Assembly: GCF_004357765.1 (NCBI RefSeq)
Contig: NZ_SMTE01000004.1
Span: forward strand, 248,001 to 312,000
Source: Pseudomonas putida
GTDB lineage: Bacteria; Pseudomonadota; Gammaproteobacteria; Pseudomonadales; Pseudomonadaceae
Length of the DNA: 64,000 nt
Direction: 5' to 3'
Shown here: positions 32,585 through 43,595 of the stretch, piece by piece
How the letters are laid out: the number at the start of each line of letters is the position of its first letter
How positions within the stretch are numbered: the first letter of the stretch is position 1
Program-made: the position numbers and the translations under genes
The notes under the pieces: model-generated
Seen by the model: only the letters and a program-made list of their open reading frames with translations
Databases searched by the model: none
What the model was told of the DNA's origin: nothing

Positions 32585-33931
32585 TCAACTACCCGCGACA
32601 GTCATCCGCTCGATCAGCACAGAACCCGTATGGATGTTGCTGCGTGTCTCAAGATCGCTGCCAATTGCCACGATTTGCTGGAACATGTCCTTCATATTGC
32701 CGGCGATGGTCACTTCCTGCACGGCATGCTGAATCTCGCCGTTCTCGATCCAGAAGCCCGCCGCACCTCGGGAGTAGTCCCCCGTCACCATGTTCAAACC
32801 GTGCCCCATCAGCTCGGTCACCAGCAGGCCGCGTCCCATCCGCCGAATCAAAGCTGCCTGATCCTCGACGCCATGGCTGACATAAAGATTATGCACACCA
32901 CCGGAGTTGGCCGTGCTCGGCAGCCCCAACTTACGCCCGGAGTAGGTGCCGAGCAGGTACGACACCAGCTCGCCCTTGTCGACGAACGGTTTGGCATAGG
33001 TCGCCAGGCCGTCGCCATCGAATGCGGCGCTCCCCAGGGCCCGGGGAATATGCGGGCGCTCGTCGAGCGACAACCAGGATGGGAACAGGCGTTGCCCGAT
33101 CGCCCCTTCGAGGAAGGATGACTTGCGGTACAGGTTGCCGCCGGAGATCGCCGACAGGAAACTGCCGAACAAGCCACCGGCAAGCTCTGCGGAGAACAGC
33201 ACCGGTACCTCGCAGGTCGGCACCGGACGCGCACCCAGGCGGCTGGCCGCGCGGTGCGCGGCGCGCCGGCCAATGCTGCGTGGGTCTGCCAACAGGTTGC
33301 CCTGGCGGTTGACGTCGTACCAGTAGTCGCGCTGCATCTGCCCCTCGCCTTCGGCGATCATCACGCAGCTGAGGCTATGTCGGGTCGAGGCGTAGCTGCC
33401 GATGAAGCCGTGGCTGTTGCCATATACCCGGCAACCTTGGTGAGTGTTGAGTGTGGTGCCGTCGGCGTTGAGGATGCGCGGGTCTGCATCGAACGCTGCA
33501 GCCTCGCACTCCAGGGCCATCTCGATGGCCTTCTCAGGCTCCAGTGCCCAGTCATGATAAAGATCGAGGTCCGGAATTTCCCGGGCCATCAACGCCGCAT
33601 CGGCCAGGCCGGCGCATTCATCCTCGGAGGTGTGCTTGGCAATGGCCAGAGCAGCGGCAACGGTTTCGCGGATCGCCTCCGGACCACTTGCCGAGGTACT
33701 CGCCGAGCCTTTGCGCTGGCCGACGTACAAGGTGATGCCAAAACCCTGGTCACGGTTGAACTCGACCGTCTCCACCTCGCGCTGACGCACGCTGGTGGAC
33801 AGGCCCTGCTCCAACGATACCGCCACCTCACAAGCGCTGGCGCCCTGGCGGCGCGCCTCGGCGACGATTGCCTCGACCTGCTCCTGCAATGCTGGCAGGT
33901 CCTTGGGGCCTACGCTCTGGACTGCACTCAT
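32585..33931 (-). CDS. pmbA: Metalloprotease subunit PmbA (TldE)
   Basis: 448 aa, TldE/PmbA family. With TldD it forms a heterodimeric metalloprotease, used in E. coli for microcin B17 maturation and CcdA degradation; PmbA itself lacks the zinc motif. Start ATG 33931 (MSAVQSV) has a GGAGA just upstream; the ATG at 33943 is less likely. Family segments such as SRLGARPVPTCEVPVLFS and TELMGHGLNMVTGDYSRGAAGFWIENGEI are present. tldD is encoded 0.8 kb away, with darP between them. Confidence 0.96.
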   Translation of the reverse strand: MSAVQSVGPKDLPALQEQVEAIVAEARRQGASACEVAVSLEQGLSTSVRQREVETVEFNRDQGFGITLYVGQRKGSASTSASGPEAIRETVAAALAIAKHTSEDECAGLADAALMAREIPDLDLYHDWALEPEKAIEMALECEAAAFDADPRILNADGTTLNTHQGCRVYGNSHGFIGSYASTRHSLSCVMIAEGEGQMQRDYWYDVNRQGNLLADPRSIGRRAAHRAASRLGARPVPTCEVPVLFSAELAGGLFGSFLSAISGGNLYRKSSFLEGAIGQRLFPSWLSLDERPHIPRALGSAAFDGDGLATYAKPFVDKGELVSYLLGTYSGRKLGLPSTANSGGVHNLYVSHGVEDQAALIRRMGRGLLVTELMGHGLNMVTGDYSRGAAGFWIENGEIQHAVQEVTIAGNMKDMFQQIVAIGSDLETRSNIHTGSVLIERMTVAGS

Positions 33932-34183
33932 GGTTTTCTCCACTCAAATTCTTCGTTCGGCAAAGGTCATTCTACGACCGGGCCGGACAAGCGGCCCCCG
34001 GCTGGTTATCATGGCGGCAATTTCTATGCTTTGTACGAAAAGTGCCTGCGCGACGACCATGCTGCGTTGAAAACAGGCTCGGAATGCTCATTTACAACCT
34101 GTAAACTCCGCTTCCTCGCCTGTTTTCGCCTTGCCTGCTCGCCGCTCGGCGACTTTTCATAAAAACCCAAGCGGACTGCCACC

Positions 34184-34705
34184 ATGGTTGATTCATACGA
34201 CGACGCCTTCGACGGCGAAAAAAGCAAAACCCAGATCAAGCGCGAGCTGCATGCCCTGGTCGAACTCGGCGAGCGCCTCACCACGCTCAAGGCCGATACA
34301 CTGGCGCGACTGCCGCTGACCGACGAACTGCGCAAGGCCCTTGACGAAGCCTCCAAGCACACCGCCCACGGCGCACGCAAGCGGCACATGTCGTTCGTCG
34401 GCAAGCTGATGCGTGTCCAGGACCTGGACGCCATCCATGCCGTGCTGGAGCAGATCGACAGCTCCACACGCCAGTACAACGAGCGCTTCCACGGCCTCGA
34501 GCGCTGGCGCGACCGACTGATCGACGGTAACGACGAAGACCTCGAACGTTTCGTCAACGAGTACCCCGACACCGATCGCCAGCAGCTACGCTCGTTGATC
34601 CGCCATGCCCAGCACGAAAAGGCGCGCAACAAACCGCCTGCCGCTGCGCGCAAGGTGTTCAAGTACATCCGCGAACTCGACGAACTGCAGCGCGGTCTGC
34701 GCTGA
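34184..34705 (+). CDS. darP: Ribosome biogenesis factor DarP (YjgA, DUF615)
   Basis: 173-aa dual-action ribosomal assembly protein that associates with late 50S precursors. Mostly helical and charged, with the family segments [23 protein letters not shown]-type [19 protein letters not shown] and the C-terminal [13 protein letters not shown]. The ATG is 252 bp from divergent pmbA. The pmbA-darP pairing is conserved in gammaproteobacteria. Confidence 0.95.
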   Translation: MVDSYDDAFDGEKSKTQIKRELHALVELGERLTTLKADTLARLPLTDELRKALDEASKHTAHGARKRHMSFVGKLMRVQDLDAIHAVLEQIDSSTRQYNERFHGLERWRDRLIDGNDEDLERFVNEYPDTDRQQLRSLIRHAQHEKARNKPPAAARKVFKYIRELDELQRGLR

Positions 34706-34762
34706 TCGCCGGGGTGCCCGTGGAGGCAGCCACACCTGCTTCCACATAGGCGCGCCGGGTCA

Positions 34763-36202
34763 TCAAGCCCCCGTCCCACCCACGGTGATCGCATCCAGTT
34801 TCAAGGTTGGCTGCCCGACGCCCACCGGCACCGACTGCCCATCCTTGCCGCACGTCCCCACGCCGCTGTCCAGGGCCAGATCGTTACCGACCATCGATAC
34901 CCGACTCATGGCCTCGGGGCCGTTGCCGATCAGCGTCGCGCCCTTGACCGGCGCAGTGATCTTGCCGTCCTCGATCAGGTACGCCTCGCTGGTGGAGAAC
35001 ACGAATTTGCCACTGGTGATGTCGACCTGCCCGCCGCCGAGGTTGGCGCAGTAGATGCCCTTCTTCACCGAGGCGATGATCTCCTGCGGGTCGCTTTCGC
35101 CGGCACGCATGTAGGTGTTGGTCATGCGTGGCATCGGCAGATGCGCATAGGACTCCCGGCGGCCGTTGCCGGTAACCGCCATGCCCATCAGGCGGGCATT
35201 GAGCTTGTCCTGCATGTAGCCCTTGAGGATGCCGTTCTCGATCAGCGTGGTGCATTCGGTCGGGGTGCCTTCGTCATCGACGCTGAGCGATCCACGGCGG
35301 CCTTCGAGGGTGCCGTCATCGACGATGGTGCATAGGCTCGAAGCGACTTTCTCGCCGATCCGACCACTGAACGCCGAGCTCCCCTTGCGGTTGAAATCAC
35401 CTTCCAGGCCATGGCCCACTGCTTCGTGCAACAGCACACCGGACCAGCCAGAGCCCAATACCACTGGCAGGGTGCCAGCGGGAGCGGGAATCGCTTCGAG
35501 ATTGACCAGGGCCTGACGCAGGGCCTCGCGGGCATAGCCCATGACCCGTTCCTCGGTGAAGAAGCGGTAGTCGGTACGCCCGCCGCCGCCCTGCCCACCA
35601 CGCTCACGCCGGCCGTTCTGCTCGACGATGACGCTCACGTTGAAACGCACCAGAGGCCGCACATCGGCGGCCAGGCTGCCATCGGCGGCAGCGATCAGAA
35701 TCCGCTCCCAGACCCCGGCCATGCTCACGCTGACTTGCTGGATGCGTGGATCCAGGGCTCGGGTCGCTGCGTCGACGCGCTTGAGCAGCTCGACCTTTTC
35801 GGCGCGGCTGAGCACCTCCAGCGGATTGTCCGCCCCATACAGGGCCGGTACGTCCTGGGTGCGAAACGCCTGGACCTTGCCGTTCTGACCGGCACGCGAA
35901 ATCGATCGGGCGGCACGGGCCGCGGACGTCAGCGCTTCGAGATTGATGGCGTTGCTGTAGGCAAAGCCAGTCTTCTCGCCAGACTGGGCCCTTACACCCA
36001 CGCCCTGGTCGAGGTTGAAGCTACCTTCCTTGACGATGCCGTCTTCCAGCGCCCAGGTCTCGGAGACCTGGCCTTGGAAATACAGATCGGCAGCGTCGAT
36101 ACCGGGGCCGGCCAGCTCGCCCAGCACAGCCTGCAGGCTGTCCAGGGTCAGCCCGCCGGGGGCCAGGAGCTGCTCGCTGACGGTGGATAACATCTGGCTC
36201 AT
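34763..36202 (-). CDS. tldD: Metalloprotease subunit TldD
   Basis: 479 aa, the catalytic subunit of TldD/TldE, with the zinc-binding HEAVGH at residues 259-264. Start ATG 36202 follows the nitrilase stop codon by two bases and has GGAG five bases upstream; a GTG at 36208 is also in frame. Conserved glycine-rich segments ([27 protein letters not shown] and [16 protein letters not shown]) are present. The partner PmbA lies 0.8 kb further along. Confidence 0.97.
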   Translation of the reverse strand: MSQMLSTVSEQLLAPGGLTLDSLQAVLGELAGPGIDAADLYFQGQVSETWALEDGIVKEGSFNLDQGVGVRAQSGEKTGFAYSNAINLEALTSAARAARSISRAGQNGKVQAFRTQDVPALYGADNPLEVLSRAEKVELLKRVDAATRALDPRIQQVSVSMAGVWERILIAAADGSLAADVRPLVRFNVSVIVEQNGRRERGGQGGGGRTDYRFFTEERVMGYAREALRQALVNLEAIPAPAGTLPVVLGSGWSGVLLHEAVGHGLEGDFNRKGSSAFSGRIGEKVASSLCTIVDDGTLEGRRGSLSVDDEGTPTECTTLIENGILKGYMQDKLNARLMGMAVTGNGRRESYAHLPMPRMTNTYMRAGESDPQEIIASVKKGIYCANLGGGQVDITSGKFVFSTSEAYLIEDGKITAPVKGATLIGNGPEAMSRVSMVGNDLALDSGVGTCGKDGQSVPVGVGQPTLKLDAITVGGTGA

Positions 36203-36204
36203 AT

Positions 36205-37056
36205 TCACTCCGCGGTGTGCGCAGGCCGCAATGCGTCCTGCGAGAAAAAGCGCCGGTGCGAAACCACCGGCATGCGCGTCCGTATGGACGCCTGTTCATC
36301 GATGTCGCGCTCGACCAGCAATACCGCTTCGCCTTGCGCCCGTTCAGCAACGATCCGCCCCCAGGGGTCGACGATCGCCGCGTGGCCATGGGTTTCCCGT
36401 GGCCCTGGATGGATACCGCCCTGGGCAGCGGCCAGCACGTAGCACTGGGTCTCGATGGCCCGTGCGCGGATCAGCACTTCCCAGTGCGCCGCTCCGGTCA
36501 CGGCAGTGAACGCGGCCGGAGCGGTGATCAATTCTGCTCCGGCAGCGCGCAAGGCGCTGTAAAGCTCCGGAAAACGCAGGTCATAGCAGACACTCAAGCC
36601 GAGCCGCCCGACGGGTGTGTCAGCGACCACTACCTGGGAGCCGTGGGCATAGTCGTCGGACTCACGATAACGACCCCGCTGATCGGCCACGTCCACATCG
36701 AACAGGTGCAGCTTGTCATAGCGCGCCGCAATCTCGCCATGCTCGTCGATCAGCAGGGAGCAGGCGTGGGCCTTGGCCGTTGGTTGACCCTGCGGTGGTA
36801 GCGGCAAGGTACCACCGACTATCCATAACCTGAGGTCGCGGGCAGTGCGTTTCAACCAGGGCAGGATCGGTCCATCGCCCGAAGCCTCGGCGCGACCAAT
36901 GGCGGCGGCATCATGCCGCCCCATGGCCGCGAAATTTTCCGGCAGCACGGCCAGCCGTGCGCCTGCCATGGCCGCCTGCTCGAGCAAAGCGCCAGCACGT
37001 TGCAGGTTGGCCAGCACATCGTCCTGGCTGACCATCTGGATCACCGCTGCCTTCAT
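36205..37056 (-). CDS. Carbon-nitrogen hydrolase (Nit/omega-amidase type)
   Basis: 283 aa. The nitrilase-superfamily catalytic triad is complete: Glu40 (PENFAAMG), Lys115 ([10 protein letters not shown]) and Cys157 (VCYDLRFPE). The sequence resembles NIT1/Nit2-type amidases that hydrolyse deaminated glutathione or omega-amides, so a metabolite-repair role is likely. Position between yhdP and tldD, in the mreB-to-tldD run, is common in gammaproteobacteria. Confidence 0.92.
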   Translation of the reverse strand: MKAAVIQMVSQDDVLANLQRAGALLEQAAMAGARLAVLPENFAAMGRHDAAAIGRAEASGDGPILPWLKRTARDLRLWIVGGTLPLPPQGQPTAKAHACSLLIDEHGEIAARYDKLHLFDVDVADQRGRYRESDDYAHGSQVVVADTPVGRLGLSVCYDLRFPELYSALRAAGAELITAPAAFTAVTGAAHWEVLIRARAIETQCYVLAAAQGGIHPGPRETHGHAAIVDPWGRIVAERAQGEAVLLVERDIDEQASIRTRMPVVSHRRFFSQDALRPAHTAE

Positions 37057-37070
37057 GGTTATCCCTGGCT

Positions 37071-40000
37071 TTATTTATCGAAAGGTTTCACAAATGTGAT
37101 TTTAGGCTCTTTGACCGGTCCCTCGACGCGATAGTGCACGCTGGCGAAACGCGACACCCGATCGCCGATCAGGCGGTCCACCAGGAACAAGGCGCCGCCC
37201 ACTGCCGGTGCACCCACGATCAGTGCTGCCAGGGGCAGGTTATTGGTGACCGGCAGGGATACCTGCAGGTTGGCGTTGACCTGATCGCGAACCATGTCCA
37301 AGGTGCCCTCGAGTTCGAAATTGCTGGAAGGCCCGGTGACGGTGATCGGTTCGCGGGTGACATACACCCCGTCGCTGGCTACCAGCAGGCCCTTGACCCG
37401 ATCGTAGGCCAAGCCTTTGGAGAACAGGTCGGAAAAGTCCAGGCGCAAACGCCGGCCAATGGCATTGAAGTTGAGCAAGCCGAACACCCGCAGTGCCTGG
37501 GCACTGCCTTCCACCTCGACGAACTGGCCGCTGCGCAACGCCGCGTCCATGCTGCCGGAGAAACGCTTGAGACCGACCCAGGCTGGCGAGCCGGGCCAGC
37601 GACCATCGACGTCCAGGCGGAAGTCGCGACTGGTGACGGTCGGCGCGAAGCCCCACGCCTTGAGCACGTCGCCCAGGTTCTTGCCATCCAGCCGGCCTTT
37701 GTACCAACTGCTGGTGGCCCCCGGCACGCCCTCCCAACCACCGCTGCCGTCGACCCGCAGCCCCTTGAACGACAGGTCGATGTCGTCTGCTGAGACCCCG
37801 CGGGGGGTAGGACGTAACTTGATCGCAGCACTGCCGTAGAAGTCATCGCCACGGTAGAGCTTGTCGATGGACAGGTCCAGGGCCGGCACTTTACGCGGGT
37901 CGAAGTCAGCAAGTGGATCCGGCCCGTCTTCGTCCTGCGCCTGGGACGGATCGGCCGCCGGCAGCCGCAAAGTCTGCAGGCGCACCGCCATCGCTGCGCC
38001 CTTGGCGTCCGGTAGCCGGGCATTGCCGATCACCTCTCGGCTGTCCAGGCGCAGATCCCAGGCCGGACCACTGCGGGCCAGGCGCACCACGGCCTGGTTC
38101 AGATCCATACCGAAGGCCTTGAGCTGGCCGATGCTCAGGTCGACACTCTGCAGGCTCTGTCGGGCGCTGCCACCGGGATCGCTGCCGCCCAGCCGTTCGG
38201 CCTGAGCCTGCCAAGGGGCCAGGTCGAGGGTTTGCAGCCGGCCACGAACACGCAGGCCTTGGCCGGTCGGCAGTTGCGCCGTGCCAGCGCCCAGCAGCAA
38301 CTCGCCACGGCCCTGGGCCAGCTTGTCGGCGGGTGCTGCATAGGCGAGCCGCGCCAACTCGTCGTAAGCTGCATCGAAACGACGTTCGGCGCCTTGCAGG
38401 TTCATGCTGAAACGACCGTCGCGGGTCTCGGCGGCTGACTTGCCGAAAGGGGCCGGCAGGTCCATGGCCAGGCCCTTGAGCGACGAGCGGACATTCAGAC
38501 TGTTGTCGCGTTTGCCCAGGTTGACCTGCAACTGGTAGGGCAGTTCGCCCGAAACCGGTAGCGTCTGGTCGAACTGCAACCAGTCGGTCAGGGCCTTGAG
38601 CGCCACCTGGCCGCTGGCTTCGATGCGCGTCTGCATCTGCCCCGGCGCGCCCTGGGCGACGATCTGTGCGGTCACCGGTTTGCCAAACGCCTGCAGATTG
38701 ATGCCCTTGCCACTCAAGCCTTTGTCCAGGTCGAAACTGAAATCACCTTTCAGGCGACTGAGTTCCAACGTCGGTGGCGCGATCTTGAGACGAGCATCGT
38801 GGGTGGCGAAATCCACCAGCACCTTCGGCTGCTCACCATGAGCCAACGGAATGTCCAGCTTGATCTTGCCGCTCAACGGGCCTTCGCCTTCCCAGCCGGC
38901 GAAGATTTCGCCGGTGCCGATGGGAGCTTGCTTGAGAATCCTCAGGCCATCGCCAAGGGTGCCGGCAAAGTCGCCATCCAGGTGCAAGTGACTGTGCTGG
39001 CCCTCCTCCACATGTGGAATGTCGACGTTGACGTCGCTGACCTGGGTATCGAGCAACAGCCCATGACGCGCTTTGATACGCACGCCGCTGTCTTCGATCA
39101 GGACATCGCCATCGACATGCTGCACCTGGGGCCAGCCGGGCTGGAAGTCGAGCGCCGCGTCATTGACCTTGAAAAACAGGCTGATGCTGCGAGCCTCAGC
39201 CGGGGCACCATGGTTGAGCGAGCCCTGGTACTGGAAATAGCCTTGCTCGACATTGCCTTTGACGATGGCGCTACGCAGCCACTCGTCCAAGGCCGGACTG
39301 AGGACTTCGGGCAGGTATTTGGCGGTGTAGCGGCCATCGCCGTCGGTGAGGCCCACCCGCAGGTCCATGTAGCTTTCGTGTCCAGGCTCGAAGAACAACC
39401 GGATGAGAAAGTCTGCGGCGATCTTGCCCTCCTCACCGAGCACCTTGATATAGGGCGCGATGAGGGTGAAGCCTTCCTGGTCCAGCGCCCAGGTCAGCCG
39501 CGCATTGGCCTTCTGGTAATGCCAGGGTTTTCCGAAGATCGGATACAGATGCAGCATGAAGGCGTCGCTATCCAGGCGCAATTCGCCATGCCCCAAGTCG
39601 CCGCTGATGCTGCCGCTGACGTTGCCGGCAGCCGGCGCGCCGTGGTATGCGTCGAAGCCGACCTTGTCCAGGTTGGCGGCGAACTGTAAACGTTGATCGC
39701 CTTCTGCCTTGGGTCGGATATCCAGGCGCACATTGCGCAGGGTACCGGTCACCTTCAGGCCATCGACCACCGCCATGAGCTTCTCCGGCAGTGGCGCGAG
39801 GGCATCGATCAATGGCGTCAATGGCGTAAGGTCGAGACGGTCCGCCTGAACCTGCCAGGTCGGTCCCCCTGCATCCTGCCCCTCACGCTGTTGCAGCTGC
39901 AGGTGGGACTCCCAGCGTTTTTCACCCATGCTGGCGGCGAGTGAGTCGACCACGACGTCGAACCCCTGCTCACGGCGCTGGAACCAGGCCCCCAGGGCGA

Positions 40001-40880
40001 GGTTGTCCAGCTTCACCGCTTTGCGCCCGGTGTAGGCACCGCGCAGCTCGGGCGCATTGAGGCGCACCACCGCTCGTTCGAGCCCCCCTTTACGCCAATC
40101 GATCCAGAATTCGCCACCGGCGCGCAGGGCTTGCGCCTGCCACTGGCCCAACAGCCGCGGCGGCAGCCAACGCGACCAGTCGCTCTGCGGCAAGCTCAGG
40201 TAGACCTCGGCACTGCCTTGGCGCCAGGCATCGGCGGTAGCGCGACTGCGCAGGTTCAACGCAAGGGGCTGACCATCGGGCAAGGTGGCCCGCAGGTCGA
40301 GGGCCTGGCGCGAAGCGCCGGCCTGCAAACCGAGACTGACATAGGTGAGTGTCAGCGGATCGCGCTGCCAAGGCTGCAAGGTGACTTGGCTGTCGAAGAC
40401 GTCGACCCGCCCCAACCGCTCCAGACGTTCCAGGGTTTCGGCCGGATCCAGCGGTGCATCGTCTTTCTTCGGCAGGCCTTCGAGGGCCCAGCCGCCCTGC
40501 TCGTCTTCCCGGGCGATCAATTGCAGGCCGCTGAGCTCGATGTGCGCCAGACGCACCTGGCGGGCCATGAGACTGCCCCACAGATCGGGCATGACCCGCA
40601 CATCGTCCAGGCGCAGGGCCGAAGCCCCCTCGCCCAGCTGCAAATCACGCAGGCGCAGCACGGGCACCAGGCCGCTCCAACGCCCTTCGAGCGCACCGAT
40701 GTGCACCGGCAGGCCCAAGGCCTGCTCGGCCTTGGTTTCAACGTCTGCGCGGTACTCGGCCACCAGCGGCACCAGTTGCCGTCCGAGGCTGACATACAAC
40801 GCGACGAGTACTGCCAGCAGCGCGCAGATGCCAAGACCCCAGCGGGTCATGGCAACCGGAACGCGGGTCAGACGCCCCAT
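37071..40880 (-). CDS. yhdP: AsmA-like protein YhdP
   Basis: 1269 aa, DUF3971/AsmA-like. An N-terminal inner-membrane helix (about 14-32) is followed by a long periplasmic part of repeated beta-rich segments, with the C-terminal AsmA-like region near residues 1050-1250. In E. coli, YhdP, TamB and YdbH together carry phospholipids to the outer membrane through a hydrophobic groove. In this window it complements the Mla and Lpt systems. It lies 78 bp after rng and 14 bp before the nitrilase gene. Confidence 0.95.
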   Translation of the reverse strand: MGRLTRVPVAMTRWGLGICALLAVLVALYVSLGRQLVPLVAEYRADVETKAEQALGLPVHIGALEGRWSGLVPVLRLRDLQLGEGASALRLDDVRVMPDLWGSLMARQVRLAHIELSGLQLIAREDEQGGWALEGLPKKDDAPLDPAETLERLERLGRVDVFDSQVTLQPWQRDPLTLTYVSLGLQAGASRQALDLRATLPDGQPLALNLRSRATADAWRQGSAEVYLSLPQSDWSRWLPPRLLGQWQAQALRAGGEFWIDWRKGGLERAVVRLNAPELRGAYTGRKAVKLDNLALGAWFQRREQGFDVVVDSLAASMGEKRWESHLQLQQREGQDAGGPTWQVQADRLDLTPLTPLIDALAPLPEKLMAVVDGLKVTGTLRNVRLDIRPKAEGDQRLQFAANLDKVGFDAYHGAPAAGNVSGSISGDLGHGELRLDSDAFMLHLYPIFGKPWHYQKANARLTWALDQEGFTLIAPYIKVLGEEGKIAADFLIRLFFEPGHESYMDLRVGLTDGDGRYTAKYLPEVLSPALDEWLRSAIVKGNVEQGYFQYQGSLNHGAPAEARSISLFFKVNDAALDFQPGWPQVQHVDGDVLIEDSGVRIKARHGLLLDTQVSDVNVDIPHVEEGQHSHLHLDGDFAGTLGDGLRILKQAPIGTGEIFAGWEGEGPLSGKIKLDIPLAHGEQPKVLVDFATHDARLKIAPPTLELSRLKGDFSFDLDKGLSGKGINLQAFGKPVTAQIVAQGAPGQMQTRIEASGQVALKALTDWLQFDQTLPVSGELPYQLQVNLGKRDNSLNVRSSLKGLAMDLPAPFGKSAAETRDGRFSMNLQGAERRFDAAYDELARLAYAAPADKLAQGRGELLLGAGTAQLPTGQGLRVRGRLQTLDLAPWQAQAERLGGSDPGGSARQSLQSVDLSIGQLKAFGMDLNQAVVRLARSGPAWDLRLDSREVIGNARLPDAKGAAMAVRLQTLRLPAADPSQAQDEDGPDPLADFDPRKVPALDLSIDKLYRGDDFYGSAAIKLRPTPRGVSADDIDLSFKGLRVDGSGGWEGVPGATSSWYKGRLDGKNLGDVLKAWGFAPTVTSRDFRLDVDGRWPGSPAWVGLKRFSGSMDAALRSGQFVEVEGSAQALRVFGLLNFNAIGRRLRLDFSDLFSKGLAYDRVKGLLVASDGVYVTREPITVTGPSSNFELEGTLDMVRDQVNANLQVSLPVTNNLPLAALIVGAPAVGGALFLVDRLIGDRVSRFASVHYRVEGPVKEPKITFVKPFDK

Positions 40881-40958
40881 TGCCGTGGCCCTCCAAGTCG
40901 TCTATCCATCATGGCCCGATGTACCGGTTTTGCCAGCCCGAGCGGCTTCTATTGCGGG

Positions 40959-42416
40959 TCAGAGCAGCACCACATCGTATTGTTCCTGTGAATACATCGA
41001 CTCGACCTGGAAGCGAATCGTTCGACCGATGAACGCTTCCAGTTCAGCCACGTTGCCCGACTCTTCATCGAGCAGCCGGTCGACCACTTTCTGGTTGGCC
41101 AGTACACGATAGCCCTCTGCCTGGTAGGCGCGGGCCTCGCGAAGGATTTCGCGGAAAATCTCGTAGCAAATGGTTTCAGGGGTTTTCAGCTTGCCGCGCC
41201 CCTGGCAGGCCACGCAGGGCTCGCACAGTACTTGCTCAAGGCTCTCGCGGGTGCGCTTGCGGGTCATCTGCACCAGACCGAGCTCGGTGATGCCGATGAT
41301 GTTGGTCTTGGCATGGTCACGTTCGAGCTGCTTTTCCAGGGTGCGCAATACCTGGCGCTGATGCTCCTCATCTTCCATGTCGATGAAATCGATGATGATG
41401 ATGCCGCCAATGTTGCGCAGGCGCAGCTGCCGGGCAATGGCCGTGGCCGCCTCGAGGTTGGTCTTGAAGATGGTTTCTTCGAGGTTGCGGTGGCCGACGA
41501 ATGCGCCGGTGTTGACGTCGATGGTCGTCATGGCCTCGGCCGGATCGACCACCAGATAACCGCCGGACTTCAATGGCACCTTGCGCTCAAGGGCGCGCTG
41601 AATTTCGTCCTCCACACCGTAGAGATCGAAGATTGGCCGTTCGCCGGGATAATGTTCGAGGCGGTCGGCGATTTCCGGCATCAATTCGGCGACGAACTGC
41701 GTGGTCTTCTGGAAGGTTTCCCGGGAATCGATGCGAATCTTCTCGATTTTCGGATTGACCAGGTCGCGCAGCGTACGCAAGGCCAGGCCGAGGTCCTCGT
41801 AGATGACCGTCGGCGCCCCGCAGGTCTGGATCTGGCTGCCGATCTGCTCCCACAACCTGCGCAGGTAACGGATGTCCTGGAGGATTTCCTCGCTGCGTGC
41901 GCCTTCGGCCGCGGTGCGCAGGATGAACCCTCCGGCGTCCTTGATGTTCTCACTGTCCACACAATCGCTGACCACCTGCTTGAGGCGCTCACGCTCGGCT
42001 TCGTCCTCGATTTTCAGCGAAATGCCGACATGACTGCTGCGGGGCATGTACACCAGGTAACGCGAGGGAATGGACAACTGCGTGGTCAGGCGCGCGCCCT
42101 TGGTGCCGATCGGATCCTTGGTCACCTGGACCACCAGGGCCTGGCCCTCATGGACCAGGGCGGTAATGTTTTCAACCGCCGAACCTTCGCGCTGGGAAAT
42201 CTCCGAGGCGTGGATGAACGCAGCGCGCTCCAGGCCTATGTCGACGAAGGCCGCCTGCATGCCTGGCAGGACGCGCACGACCTTGCCCTTGTAGATGTTG
42301 CCGACGATGCCTCGGCGTTGCGTGCGCTCGACGTGCACCTCTTGCAGCACGCCGTTTTCCACCACTGCCACACGTGATTCCATCGGGGTGATGTTGATCA
42401 GGATCTCTTCACTCAT
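40959..42416 (-). CDS. rng: Ribonuclease G
   Basis: Endoribonuclease of 485 aa acting in 16S rRNA 5'-end maturation and mRNA decay. The N-terminal S1 RNA-binding domain (about 35-125) is followed by the RNase E/G catalytic core with Asp300 (TTIDVNTGAF) and Asp343 (IIIDFIDMEDE). The Zn-link-type motif is CEPCVACQGRG at 398-408, where Glu replaces the more common Pro. It lacks the long C-terminal scaffold of RNase E. Confidence 0.97.
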   Translation of the reverse strand: MSEEILINITPMESRVAVVENGVLQEVHVERTQRRGIVGNIYKGKVVRVLPGMQAAFVDIGLERAAFIHASEISQREGSAVENITALVHEGQALVVQVTKDPIGTKGARLTTQLSIPSRYLVYMPRSSHVGISLKIEDEAERERLKQVVSDCVDSENIKDAGGFILRTAAEGARSEEILQDIRYLRRLWEQIGSQIQTCGAPTVIYEDLGLALRTLRDLVNPKIEKIRIDSRETFQKTTQFVAELMPEIADRLEHYPGERPIFDLYGVEDEIQRALERKVPLKSGGYLVVDPAEAMTTIDVNTGAFVGHRNLEETIFKTNLEAATAIARQLRLRNIGGIIIIDFIDMEDEEHQRQVLRTLEKQLERDHAKTNIIGITELGLVQMTRKRTRESLEQVLCEPCVACQGRGKLKTPETICYEIFREILREARAYQAEGYRVLANQKVVDRLLDEESGNVAELEAFIGRTIRFQVESMYSQEQYDVVLL

Positions 42417-42470
42417 GGCAGGCTCTCGTCCAAAGTCTTCGGTAATGATGGATCGCTGTCGAATCGCTGG

Positions 42471-43070
42471 CTAGCGCGGTGCTGAAACCTCGTGTTGCTG
42501 CCAGCAGGCGATGGAAAACTGTGCCAGCAGTTGGGCGGTCTCGAACAGCGGTAGGCCGACCACCGTGGAGTAGCTACCCGTCAGGGATTTGACGAACACC
42601 GCACCCAGGCCCTGGATGGCGTAACCGCCGGCCTTGTCCAACGGCTCGCCCGTGGCCCAATAGCGCAGCGCCTCGTCGTGACCGATGGCGCGAAAATGCA
42701 CATCGGTGGCCACGCACACGTCCAGGCAGCGCTGGCCGTCGGTCACCGCAACGGCGGTGAGCACCTGGTGCTGGCCGTCGGAAAGATCTGCGAGCATCGC
42801 CAAGGCATGCGCTTGGTCACGGGGCTTGCCCAGCATCTGGCCCTTGGCCACGACCACGGTGTCGGCGGCCAACACTACGCCTGGGCCACTCAGTCGAGCG
42901 AAGCCTGCGGCAGCCTTGGCGCGGGCCAGGCGCAGGGCGTACTCGGTGACGGCCTCGTCGGGCAGAGGGGATTCATCGATGGGAGCAGTGACGACACTGA
43001 ACGGCACGCCGATCTGAGTCAGCAGTTCACGCCGCCGCGGTGAGCCGGAAGCCAGGTAAAGCGGGGTCAT
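42471..43070 (-). CDS. maf: Maf nucleotide pyrophosphatase (dTTP/UTP type)
   Basis: 199-aa Maf/YhdE-family nucleoside triphosphate pyrophosphatase, thought to clear non-canonical or excess dTTP/UTP-like nucleotides. It has the nucleotide-binding loop [11 protein letters not shown] at residues 7-17 and the catalytic Asp70 in ADTVVV. It is placed between mreD and rng, as in E. coli. Confidence 0.95.
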   Translation of the reverse strand: MTPLYLASGSPRRRELLTQIGVPFSVVTAPIDESPLPDEAVTEYALRLARAKAAAGFARLSGPGVVLAADTVVVAKGQMLGKPRDQAHALAMLADLSDGQHQVLTAVAVTDGQRCLDVCVATDVHFRAIGHDEALRYWATGEPLDKAGGYAIQGLGAVFVKSLTGSYSTVVGLPLFETAQLLAQFSIACWQQHEVSAPR

Positions 43071-43103
43071 TCGGACATCTCCCTGTCAGTCGCGGCATCG
43101 CCG

Positions 43104-43595
43104 TCAGTTGATGTGCAGGCGCCGGCGCAGATCGCGCAGGGCGAAACTGATCCAAGGCCAGAGCAAGGCACTGATGACCGCCGACCAGACCAACGCCAGG
43201 GTCGGCAAGCGGTTGCCGGTGAGCGCGCTGAGCCACAGCTGGATGAGCTGGGCGATGCCGAAGATCACCAGGATCACCAGGCTTTGCTGCCACATGGGAA
43301 ACATGCGCAGGCGCTGTTGCAGGGACAGCACCAGGAAGGTGATCAAGGTGAGAATCAGGGCGTTCTGGCCGAGCAGTGTGCCATACAGCACGTCCTCGGC
43401 CAGACCGAGGGCGAAGGCTGTGGTCATGCCGACCTTGTTCGGCACCGCCAGGGTCCAGAACGACACCAGCAGGGCCAGCCACATGGGCCGGAACACTTCC
43501 ATGAACTGCGGCATGGGCGACACGCTGAGCAGCAGGCCGATGGCGAAGGTCAGCCAGATCACCCAGCCGTGGTTGCGTCGCGAAGCAGCCATCAT
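43104..43595 (-). CDS. mreD: Rod-shape protein MreD
   Basis: 163-aa inner-membrane protein with about five to six helices; part of the MreBCD-RodA-PBP2 elongasome. The ATG at 43595 overlaps the mreC stop codon by 4 bp and has a GGAG just upstream, so it is coupled to mreC. A second ATG directly follows. Confidence 0.95.
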   Translation of the reverse strand: MMAASRRNHGWVIWLTFAIGLLLSVSPMPQFMEVFRPMWLALLVSFWTLAVPNKVGMTTAFALGLAEDVLYGTLLGQNALILTLITFLVLSLQQRLRMFPMWQQSLVILVIFGIAQLIQLWLSALTGNRLPTLALVWSAVISALLWPWISFALRDLRRRLHIN